This document shows positions 55,017 through 64,000 of a DNA stretch of 64,000 bases, in pieces. The stretch's first letter is position 1. Every line of letters starts with the position of its first letter. The position numbers and the translations under genes were made by a program. Under the pieces are notes generated by a model. The model worked only from the letters and a program-made list of their open reading frames with translations, did no database searches and was not told where the DNA came from. Origin of the DNA: Rhyacichthys aspro (taxonomy: Eukaryota > Chordata > Actinopteri > Gobiiformes > Rhyacichthyidae); assembly GCA_036850595.1 (NCBI GenBank), contig CM072158.1, positions 21,820,578 through 21,884,577 of the forward strand, given 5' to 3'.

Positions 55017-56589
55017 AGCGTTTCTATCCAATTATATTTCAGCTAGCTTGTGTTGTCTCAGGCAAGGTCTCAGACCTTCAGAATAAATAGAGCAGGCCCC
55101 TGTGCACTGTAAGTGAACAGACACAGTCAGTTGCAATAGCCAATCAGATCTCTATTCTGCAGACCAAGGCCAGCTATACGGTCTTACGTTGAATTGGACA
55201 TGTACGCGTCCTGTGATTGGATAAGCACTTGCTAGAGCCTGAAAGGCGACAATTTGCAGAATATCGAACTAAACCCGGAGATCCAACAGCTATCGCTGTA
55301 TTTTTAACCCATAATGGCCGAAGAGACTAATGTAGCTATATCTATCTAGCTATATTAAAAGCTGTTGATATTGGGATGGTGTCAGGTTTTCTCACACGTT
55401 TTTTTGACGATTCCACCAGTTATATGGTCCAGAGCATGTCATTTACAATGTGCATGGATTAGTACATCTGGTTTGGTTTGCTAATGATGATTGGCAGAAG
55501 GTATGTGTGTGGGCGGGTGCTTAGGAGTTTTTCGGGTAACGCATGAGGAAGAGAAGAGATTTTGCGAGGGGCGCCGAGAGACGCGGGACCCGAGGCCGAC
55601 ACCTGCGGGCAGATAGCGCGAGGCTGAGAGCCAGAGAAGACTCGACACCCGTGAAGAGACCCGTAAAGTGGATAAGAGACTCACTGAGCGGGAGGACGAG
55701 ACTCGCTGAGAGGCCATAGGAGCAGATGAGACCCGAAGCGGGAGAGGAGCAGAACAGACACGAGGGGCGAGGACCACGAGGGGCGAGGACCACGTGGAGT
55801 GGCAGCGTGCTACAGCTAGGCTAGCTGGCATGTTTCATCGCACTCAATTTCCTGTCCTTGTGAATTTCAACACACTCAATGTTTTCTAAACAGGCGTGCA
55901 ACGGTGTTTTTCCTCATGCTCGGGGTTGTGAGTAATAAACTTGACTGTGTGAATGTGTGTGTATGTGGGCCCACGATTGGACTAAAGACAATTATCGTTA
56001 GTAACATTGTGGAAACTACCTTAGTGGTTCAGGCTAAGGGTAAACTTTATTTTATTCTTTTGGTTAAAAGAAAGGGGAACAGCTAAAGACATTTACTCGC
56101 CATAGTACTTAATTTTAAAGAGGTACTCATATTTATTTTGTGGATATTTTAATTTCAGTTGTTTACTGTTTACTGTATATTTTTACCTTATTGGTCATTT
56201 ATATTTTTGTTTGGGGAATTTCATATTTTCGTTGCCAAATTAATTTAAATAAAACTAGGCCTTATTAACTTTGCCTAAACTTTAATATCTCTCTGGGTCT
56301 CATTTAACTTAAAATAGGTTTTTTCCTAACACACAGGTTTTTGGAATTATCCACTATTTGAGTACACCTTCGTGGTATCTACCTTATTATTTATCAAACC
56401 CCCCTATTCTGCTTCATAGAGCCTATAGAAAGGTGGTGAGGGTGCAGTTATAAAATATTATTTATTATTAAAGTAACTATGCAACAAAGTAAAGTAACTA
56501 ATATATTCAAATTCAAAACTTTCAAACACTTTCAAACTTATAAAAACACAAATCAAAATTTCAAGTACTGTAAACATGTACTAGTGCAA
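55017..56589. other. Unassigned DNA with a purine-rich, CpG-rich block
   Basis: Positions 55,540-55,800 are rich in GAGACNCG/CGAG motifs. 56,247 has AATAAA followed by TAACACACAGG at about 56,328, so an LTR-like unit from about 55,380 is possible, but no duplication was found. No gene recognised. Confidence 0.3.
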
Positions 56590-56609
56590 TAGAAACAGAT
56601 CCAAAATAA

Positions 56610-58300
56610 AAATATAGCCGCAAGCGGCGATGATCGGCCCTCGCCGTGGCGACCCGGTGCTGGTGCCGAGGTCGTGGGGTCGCGACCCGGTGCTGGTGCC
56701 GAGGTCATGGGGTCGCGACCCGGTGCTGGTGCCGTGGTTGTTTCCTAAAAATTCTGACGGGGCCCTTTGAGAAAACAATCAAACATTTTCAGTTTGAGCC
56801 AAATCGGTAAAAGTATGTGTAAGTTATGTCAGAGTTTGTGGCCAAAACTCCAAAAATAGCCAAATTTGAAGGGTCGCCATGGCAACACCGTTGAATATTC
56901 TACAAAACCTTCAACAACTTTTGATCAGACACTTCTCGGGATCATTTTCACCAATTTTCAAGTCGTTCGGTCAAACCCCCTCAGACGAGTTCGTTAAAGT
57001 ACGAAGGGTGCAAATCGGTTGGTCACATGATCAATCCAAGATGGCGGACTTCCTGTTGGTCAGGGGGCATGACCACAATATAATTTTTTGTTCATCTTGG
57101 GATGTTGCATGTATGTGCCAAATTTCGTTATTTTACGACAAAGTAAGTTTTGGGACGTCCCATTGGAAAACGGGAAGATTTTGTGGCGTTACCATGGCAA
57201 CGCGATTGGAGCTGGGGTATGCACATCATTGGCTTTTTTGATCAGGGTCACTTGAGGGACACATGTGCCAAATTTCGTTTGTCTACGATAAAATAATTTT
57301 TTTTTGCCCCATACAAACATGTTTTTTAAGGTTTTTTTGCTCTGCAGGGGGCGCTATCGAACCCATCCTGAATTTTCCCATTTAAATCTGTTTAGGGCCC
57401 GGGACTGAGCAAACGATTCAAATTTGAGCCAAATCTGACAAAATTTGTGCGATTTATAACACTTTCTTTTTTGGTGGCGAGCAGCGAAAACGTAACGAAA
57501 AGTCGCAGCGTTGCCGCGGCAACACCGTTTAATATTCTACAAAACCTTCAACAACTTTTAATGGGCCACTTGTCTAGATGATGTGGAGCGAGTTTGGTGT
57601 CGTTGGGTTAAACGCCCTGGGACGAGTTCGTTCAAGTTCGAGGGGTGGGATTTTTACAAAAATCTTCCTGTTGGTCGCGTCGCTCCATCACAATATAATT
57701 TTTTGCCCGTACCGACATAACGAATAATCACTCCGAATTTCATTCGTCTACGACGAACTTGACTCTCAGGACATCCCATAGGGGTCTCACTCCAGGGGGC
57801 GCTGTCGCGCCACCTTTTATTCGTTTTTTCTGTTTTGCACAAAATATTCGATTTTTCGCCGGGACGGCGGTCCATGCCAATTTTCGTGAGTTTTCGTTCA
57901 CGGGAAGCATCCTAAAAATGGGCAAATAGAGGATGAAAAAAAAGAATAAAAATAATAATAATGAAGAACGCTAACAGATCCAAGTATGCGTTGCCGATAG
58001 CAACCTATCTGTATATATAGAGAGAGTGCACGAGTCGATGAACGTTCTCGTGAGGTCCATAGTGATTGACGAGCGCAACGCATTTAGTCATGTGCGCTTC
58101 GCGCACGTTTACGATCTCAAATATGCGTTGCCGACGGCAACCGAGAGTTCGGAATGTTGCGAACACAGTGCTGGTGTGGGCCATGGTGAATGACGAGCTG
58201 TGCTCGTCATTCACTTAGTTCATTAGTGCGCTTCGCACATTTAGTTCATTAGTGCGCTTCGCGCACTTTTCAGTTCCAATAGGCTCCTCGCCACCGGTGT
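56610..58300. repeat. GC-rich modular repeat of unknown class
   Basis: It opens AGCCGCAAGCGGCGATGATC and carries three 33-bp copies of CGACCCGGTGCTGGTGCCGA (56,649-56,735). Two diverged long modules follow (about 56,865-57,300 and 57,510-57,870), sharing ATATTCTACAAAACCTTCAA CAACTTTT, GACGAGTTCGTT(C/A)AAGT, TTCCTGTTGGTC, CACAATATAATTTTTTG and GGGGGCGCT(A/G)TCG. The end (57,975-58,290) has two ATGCGTTGCCGA units and repeated GTGCGCTTCGCGCAC, and closes CAATAGGCTCCTCGCC. No conserved ORF spans it. Base composition is unlike its AT-rich surroundings. Confidence 0.6.
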
Positions 58301-61220
58301 GGGGCTCGGGCCTAATGAAGCAGCACTGAGTGAGGATCAACTCTTATGCTGTTTGATGGAACCTTTTCTTGTCTTTGCAGAGAGTCCACCAGAGTTAGTT
58401 GTTTGTACTTTTTCCCTTTGTTTTAGTTAGTTGCACAAACTCTGCGTGTTCTTTTGCATGGTGCTTTTGAAGATGCTTGATTAAGTTAGTTGTATTGTAT
58501 CTGGTAACGTTACCACCACCTCTCGACACCTCGTTTTACATGTTACACGAAGCAGTTTGACTTGTTGGCGTCGCAAGGGTGAAAAACCTCCACACAGTTG
58601 ATTCTTTGGCTCGCTCCATGTTGTTGCAGTCAGTGTTTGTCCACACGGTGGTGACGCATTACGCACTGACGTGATGACGTTCTGTGTCAACAGCGCCCAG
58701 TGAATGCATGATATAAATAAGACAGTGGATCAGTCACTTGGATCGGGTCCTTTTCACCTGATTATATTTTAATAGTGAGTTTTTGGCAGCTTTGGCAAAT
58801 GTATTGACACATTGCTTTTACGGCACTCTCAAGTTTCACAAAAGCTTAATGTTACTTTTGTATTGGTAACATACTTGTAGATTGTTTATTTACAATTTGT
58901 GACTTTGCAAACTAATGCTTTTTGCTCAAGGTTAAATGTTACTTCGCATAGGTAACATTTTATGGTCACTTTAAATCGGTAACTTTGACATTGGTGACTT
59001 TACTAAACTAATGCTTTGAAATACTAGTATAACTGTTTCTTTAGGTGTTTAGCTAGATAACCTTGATTATCTGACCTTTTGACATTTGTACATTTTTCTG
59101 TACTGACTCAATAAACCTGTTTGTGCTGCAAACAAACCAAAATATTGTATAAGGCTTCAATTTATTGAAGACTTTACCTAACCCTTGCTTCCTCACTGAT
59201 AGCTAGTCCAGCCAAGAGCTAGGCTTTGGGACGTGGCTCATCAGAACATTGGGAAAACGAACTGAATCAACATATCAGACCAAAGAAAAGTAGGACTACT
59301 GTCTTTCTTTAATAGCCATTTATTGTCAGATATATAGATGTACCAGTACAAGGTTCATTTCAGAGAAGATTTAACAGACTGATTTATTATAAAACCCTTA
59401 CCTCAGCCTGGGGATTCAGGTTAGAAGGGCAATACACATGATAAATAGGACTAAGTGAGAACATCTTACTCAAAAATCCAACAACGTTCAGTTTGTCCGT
59501 AACTTGTTTCTTTATTAATGAAAATTGTCAATCAACTGTTGACAAATTGTCTTTAATAAAGTAATGAGTTCTGGATGTCCCTAAAAAGATTTGCCACGGG
59601 CTCCCCAAATCAGTTCCGCAGTTTTTGTGGAAGGTCTATGAAGAGCTGCTTCCTGCTTCGTCTCCCTGGTGATAGTGGAATTAAATAGAATATAAGTTGT
59701 TCTTCTTTATTTTCTCAGCTTCTCAGTCACCCTTCTAAGCTATGACGAGGTGACTGAGTAGTTTAGTTTAGTACTATTATTTATTTTTATTTTAATTTGC
59801 AGACAAAAGACGGCACAGAAACTAAAAAATACAATCTACAACAATCTAAGTGGACAAAACAACATAAAGGAAAGAAGAAAAAAAAAAGGGGTGGGGTTGG
59901 GGGGTAGGTATTGGTACAGTTCATACAATTTTTGTGTAATTCCTTGATTTTTACATGGAATAACACATGTAAAAATTATATTTTTGTATAAACTTAAAGT
60001 GCATATTTCCATTTAGTTCACTGTTTTGCATGTAGTGCCTTATTAAGCCACTAGAGGGGTACGGAAGCGCATAGGAAAAAGGCAGCATGGCGGCTGTTTC
60101 CCAGCTCCGATGCGGACTTCTGTCTTGACTGTGTGTTTCTATTAAAAGTGAGTACTATTTAAGGCATTTGTATAATATTGTATAGATTTATGGTTGTTAT
60201 GAATATATTTAGATTTGATATGAATTGCCTGGATTAAATACCTCCTGAACATCAGTGTAATATAATCCTGACTCCTGAGGCTTATGAATCTGATAAATTT
60301 ACTGTCTTTTCAAATTACTTTATCAGCTGACTTCAAAAATCAGTGAATGCTAACTCTGTGTGGCATTTTAGTAGTTGTTTGGACTGTGTTGGTGCTGTTG
60401 GGGGATTCATTATGCTTCTGTGATGGGTATTATTGTCCTTTTAGAATGAAACTCTTTTGATTTTCGATTCACCACACTTAATAATAGAGTAAACAATTAT
60501 CTTAGTCCACTTCTCTATTCAAAGAGGCCGCAAAAATACGGGAGTCAAACCATACTGCTCATACTGTTAAAGAGAGGTTCCAATGAAACTAGAGGTGAAG
60601 TGAGTGCCAATGGCTGCATTCTTTAAAGTCTGATTGTTATAATAGTAAAATACTAATCTTCCTTATAGTTTAAGAAAAAATGTCAAGCAGTCCATACAAA
60701 ACGTCAGGACAGGTATTTCATATTTAGGTTGTGAAGTGACCACACTGTCTGTTTATATTAGGGGTGTTCATGGTTAACTGATTATTAATTGTGATTAAGC
60801 TTCTTGACCGATTAAATTTGCATTAACCAATTAATCAAGATGCTGTATACTTCCTACACTTTATCTATACAGTACAGGTTCAGAACCCACTGTCAAGGTA
60901 CTGCACATAAGTGATGTGTGTGCACAGGTTTGTTTAAATGCACAGTTAGGGGATAATCAGCTGCTGACCTTAATTGGTGCGCATTAATTAATTAGTGTGC
61001 ATTTATCCGTGTTGCTTTAACTGTCGTATGGGTGGGCTAATGTTAGCAGCTAACACAAGCAGCCAAGGGGAAAGTGCAAGAGACTAAGTGCCTGTTGTGT
61101 TGATGCATCAGAAACAGTGAAGGTTTCTTAGTTGCAGTGTAGCTAATAAAGTGAATTAAACTAAAAGAAACACCTAAAAGCAAGCAAGAAAATGCTGATA
61201 AAGTGTGGTATAAATGATTG
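58301..61220. other. AT-rich DNA with scattered repeat motifs
   Basis: 58,780-59,060 repeats TTGGTAACA/AGGTAACATTT and AAACTAATGCTTT motifs. AATAAACCTG lies at 59,110. 59,870-59,900 is purine-rich. At 60,087 an ATGGCGGCTGTTTCCCAG start is followed by a stop after nine codons and by a GTGAGTAC donor-like site at 60,148, so a 5' leader exon is conceivable. Nothing else recognised. Confidence 0.3.
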
Positions 61221-61739
61221 TACACTGTAAAAAGTTTTTAGGCAGTTTAACGTAAAAAATTAAGTACAATTTCTGCCTTTTAAGTTTTTAAAACTTAGTG
61301 AAGTGTGTTTTATCCAATAATGCTAGTAAGTTATGAATCATCCTTAGTTCACTATTGTTAATTGTTCTAAGTAGATACTTCAAGTTATTACTACTTATTA
61401 TGTTGCTTTTTACGATTAAGATAACATGTATTCTTTCATCAAATAAATGTAAAGCCCTAAGTTGTTTAAAATCATCAGATTAAGTTATTAACTAATGATC
61501 TATTGTTAAAAGAAATGGATATCTTCACTTATAACTTATCATTTTAAGTTCTGCATACTTTCTGTGCTTTATTAAACTCAACTATTTGCTAATTAGACAC
61601 ACATTTGTAATTTTTAATACTGATACCAGTTACATTTCCAAGTTAAGTAAACTCATCTTTTTAAGGCAGAAATTGTACTTAAGTATTCACATTAAATTAA
61701 CTTTTAGTTTAAAGTTCTGTTGCCTACTCTAACTAGTGG
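61219..61739. mobile_element. MITE with CACTG/CACTA-like ends
   Basis: The left end CACTGTAAAAAGTTTTTAGG leads to TTAAGTACAATTTCTGCCTT. The right end reversed reads CACTAGTTAGAGTAGGCAAC and leads to CTTAAGTACAATTTCTGCCT. The shared 20-bp block in opposite orientation and CACTR starts suggest a CACTA/EnSpm-type miniature element of about 520 bp. No clean 3-bp duplication was found. Confidence 0.45.
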
Positions 61740-62111
61740 TTCATTTAACATTTCAAAGACCATACAAATATAGCAAAGACCATGTAATGAATTTTCTTGA
61801 CATTTTCATTTATTTAACAGTTTAGCTTATAATGCACTTGCAATTTTTTAACACCTAAAATACCTGCTAGAGAACGAGGTAGAGTGCAAGATCTTCAGCT
61901 ACAGAGAGAGATACCAAAGCCAGAACAGTGCTTCAAAAGTGCATCAAAAACTTTACTGGCATTTGCTGCTGCCATGCTGACAGGTGTCATTTATCGACAC
62001 TTAAAATCCATCAAATCACTTAATGGCTAACCCAAAACAAGTGGGCCAATTGGTCCAACCGAACAAAAACCAAAGAAAAAATGCACAAACTGACTGAGTT
62101 ACATTTTGTAC

Positions 62112-62421
62112 CTCAAGATTTTGTTGCGTAGTCCATGAACTCTGGCAGAGGCTTGCTCAGGTTTGATCTGCATGACCACTTTTTGCAGAAATTCAAAGCA
62201 GTATTTCATAGCTGATACTCGAAGTTCACTCAGTAAATGACACCCATCAACATGGCAAAGGCATAAGCCACACTTTTTAGGTTGTGAAGCACTATGGTGT
62301 GCTCCACCACTACAGCAACATCAAACACTTCCTGTGGAAGGGAATCCTGGTCCCCTTTGTAGGCCACCAGCAGTCCAAGTTCCATCCCCTTCATGGCTTC
62401 ATCCAGATGATCGACATGGGC
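62112..62421 (-). pseudogene. Repeated teleost gene family, last exon seen (exon d)
   Basis: Acceptor TCTTGCCCCAG. It encodes AHVDHLDEAMKGMELGLLVA YKGDQDSLPQEVFDVAVVVE HTIVLHNLKSVAYAFAMLMG VIY, then TGA at 62,230-62,232. After a frameshift the homologous text goes on (MKYCFEFLQKVVMQIKPEQA SARVHGLRNKIL) to a GAG|GTACAA donor-like site. The family is known to me only as uncharacterised, SAMD3-like teleost proteins in many copies, whose C-terminus ends exactly in such a VxLEGxVVLHxLxxLPxAFxxLxGLIY stretch. Function unknown. The stop plus frameshift suggests a pseudogene. Confidence 0.6.
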
Positions 62422-62681
62422 CTGGGGCAAGAGAAATCATGTAACACCAGTGACGTCACTTACAAAATTGGCAGATAAATAAATAAAAATTTTTATTTTT
62501 TTCAAATTTAACAAAATTAGCAGTTTTAAGCAGACAATTTTGTTATGATGGGGTTAAATCACTACAATCATATTTATATGGCAATACTAACACAGGTACT
62601 AAAACCATAATGCAAAGGCTTATAATTGGAAAATGGGTTTATTTTCACGCTAAGCAACTTGATTATTTGGTTGTGAAAGTT

Positions 62682-62808
62682 GAAGACATTTCGTCTCTCA
62701 TCCAAGAGGATTTGTCAGTACACTGGTCAGAGAGCTGTTCATTATTACTATTCAGCTCTCTGACCAGTGTACTGACAAAGCCTCTCGGATTAGAGACGAA
62801 ACATCTTC
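62682..62808. repeat. Long hairpin, 56-bp arms, 15-bp loop
   Basis: 62,682-62,737 and 62,753-62,808 are inverted copies matching at about 51 of 56 positions. The inner 25 bp (GTCAGTACACTGGTCAGAGAGCTG side) are perfect. It lies in the intron between exons c and d of the gene remnant. It is probably a foldback MITE, since the AGACGAAACATCTTCAG motif is a common fish repeat string. Confidence 0.9.
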
Positions 62809-62974
62809 AGCCTTCAAACCCAAGTCCAGTTGACCTTTTAAACCTTTTTCTTTCGGATTTCTGTTTATGGGCAGAAAATCAATCTTAAGGAATTTTTAAT
62901 TTTCAATATCCTAGTAATTTTTACATTTGAATATTTTGAGTAGTTGTGTCATACAGATAGGATACTGGACTTAC

Positions 62975-63067
62975 ATTACACATCCTGAGAACATTGGATG
63001 GATCTTCCCCTTTGATGTAAAGTGGCAGTCCAAACAGGGCAGCAGTCCTCCTTTTCTCATTTGTGTT
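62975..63067 (-). pseudogene. Repeated teleost gene family, exon c
   Basis: Acceptor TTTTTTTGCAG, donor TGTAAT|GTAAGT, 93 nt. It encodes NTNEKRRTAALFGLPLYIKG EDPSNVLRMCN. RRTAxLFGLPLYxKEDPSxxxR is the pattern of the family. It is open in phase 0 and runs in phase into exon d, but exon b as placed ends in phase 1, so the b-c joint is out of frame. Confidence 0.6.
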
Positions 63068-63243
63068 CTGCAAAAAATGAAACCAAAATAAAAGTTGGTA
63101 GTGTCCAACCAGGGAACAACACTTGACTTACATGTCAATTACTTAATGTTGTACTATTCTGAATAACAGGCACCAGGGCAGTTTAGCAATGTTTATTACC
63201 TTGAAGATAAAAAAGTATATATAGAAAATAGATATTTTTCTAC

Positions 63244-63400
63244 TGTCAAGACAGGCCAAAATTTTACTGAGTGAGGGACTATTTCCAGACTTGCTTGCAT
63301 ATTTGTACAGTTCTAGTAGTCGTGGGACCATATCATCAAGCCCATCCAGGCAAGAAGAGAGCAGTTCTTTTGCAACAATCCTTTTAAATTCAGCTTTGAT
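63244..63400 (-). pseudogene. Repeated teleost gene family, exon b
   Basis: Acceptor TTTTGCGATCAG, donor GACA|GTAGAA, 157 nt. It encodes IKAEFKRIVAKELLSSCLDG LDDMVPRLLELYKYASKSGN, ending LSKILACLD. IxAEFKRI...xLxxxFxxxLDxxxPxLLxLF is the conserved block of this family. It is in phase with exon a. Confidence 0.65.
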
Positions 63401-63500
63401 CTGATCGCAAAATACAAAAGCACGAATTATATAGCATAAATTGTTTGCATGTAACAACAAATATCGTAAGCATACATTTTTATTAAGATTGCTGTACTAC

Positions 63501-64000
63501 CTGTGTCTCTTGAAATACAGCCGGCCATCTGGATAGAACTTCAGTAATCGGTGGCTCTTCTCCTATAACCTCTCTTCTCTGCAGGGGAAATGTTGAAGCC
63601 ATCAACTCATCTACCAGGTTGTGATCAGGGCTGGACTTCTTCATTTCTATCTCTACCATCTTTCGTTTTTCTTACATACTTTCTTCACCCTGATCATCTG
63701 CTGGCCCTGGACAAGAGTAGACTTCTTCCTTTTTGGACTTCTTCACTTTTCTTTTTTCATTTTCTCCTTTCCTTTTGTTTAGTAGCACTTCAGGATGTCC
63801 TGCTGCACTCAACTTTTGTCGATAGTTCCCAAGCTTAAATTTAAGGCTGTGAAACCAGGAGAACCATCCTACTTCAGATCCAGGATCCCTTAAACTGGGA
63901 TGCTTTTCCACTAGTGCTTTTTGCTTTTGCTACATTCTCATAATGCTGCTGCTCAGGATAAGCACTAATTTTTGACATGCCTTCTGCAAGTGTCTGAAGG
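63501..64000 (-). pseudogene. Repeated teleost gene family, exon a (runs off the window)
   Basis: Open from the window edge: AKALVEKHPSLRDPGSEVGW FSWFHSLKFKLGNYRQKLSA, then KVKKSKKEEVYSCPGPADDQ. After an in-frame TAA at about 63,672 come EMKKSSPDHNLVDELM..FPL QRREVI and SRWPAVFQETQ|GTAGTA. The KHPCLxEPG...SLKxKxxNYRxKL and KKPKKAEVNYxP blocks define the family. The TAA could be avoided only if the GTATGTAAG at the same place is used as a splice donor, for which I see no good acceptor. The N-terminal part lies beyond position 64,000. Confidence 0.65.

Noticed and set aside
55481..55831. Arg/Ser/Leu-rich minus-strand ORF of 116 aa
   Set aside because: Produced by a purine-rich, CpG-rich repeat-like block; two frames are open and no motif is visible.
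56879..57241. 120-aa ORF starting MATPLNILQNLQQLLIRHFS
   Set aside because: It lies in one of the two modules of the GC-rich repeat, and the second module does not preserve the frame, so coding is unlikely.
1..64000. CRISPR arrays, bacterial operons or phage modules
   Set aside because: No regularly spaced direct repeats with unique spacers and no ribosome-binding-site-led gene runs; introns and eukaryotic transposons dominate.

Overview
This window looks like intergenic and intronic DNA from a ray-finned (teleost) fish. Spliced vertebrate-type exons sit in long AT-rich introns packed with old transposons of types typical of teleosts: Tc1/mariner, hAT, PIF/Harbinger, an R4-clade LINE, L2/Rex1/RTE-like LINEs, Ty3/Gypsy, solo LTRs and tRNA-derived SINEs. 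There is no bacterial-style gene organisation, no CRISPR array and no rRNA. All family names come from motif recognition by eye, not from a database search.

The main host gene is smad4 on the minus strand, covering about 3.1-31.3 kb. Six coding exons are recognisable. Exon 1 of the coding region (31,050-31,286) and the next exon (20,425-20,599) together encode the MH1 DNA-binding domain, with all four zinc ligands present. Four exons (11,316-11,507, 11,024-11,206, 3,413-3,514, 3,086-3,136) encode the linker. Exon phases agree across all the junctions I could test, and the 175-nt and 51-nt exons equal the lengths I recall for human SMAD4. The linker is strongly diverged, which suggests a teleost smad4 paralogue. 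The 30-nt micro-exon that joins MH1 to the linker was not found, and the MH2 exons must lie left of the window.

The smad4 introns are built from layered insertions. At 5-11 kb lie two copies of an R4-clade (Rex6/Dong-like) LINE, one of them split by an internally deleted LINE. At 12-16.5 kb a Tc1-like element has been blown open by a composite insertion that contains a hAT MITE. At 16.6-18.1 kb is an end-to-end Tc1 element. At 20.7-21.2 kb, 74 bp upstream of a smad4 exon, is a small Harbinger-like element carrying a MADF fragment. At 26.0-29.5 kb a solo LTR is interrupted by a 2.9-kb hAT element, and both insertions keep their target-site duplications.

Upstream of smad4 (31.7-46 kb) come a deletion derivative of a two-gene THAP transposon, a second copy of a 1.6-kb LTR-like repeat, RTE-, Rex1- and L2-type LINE pieces, and a Ty3/Gypsy pol relic. 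From 48 to 59 kb there are a hAT relic, two solo LTRs with 5-bp duplications (one containing a 49-bp minisatellite), and an unusual GC-rich modular repeat (56.6-58.3 kb). The right edge (62.1-64.0 kb, minus strand) holds exons of a repeated teleost protein family of unknown function. This copy has at least one stop and one frameshift and is probably a pseudogene. A 56-bp-arm hairpin lies in one of its introns.
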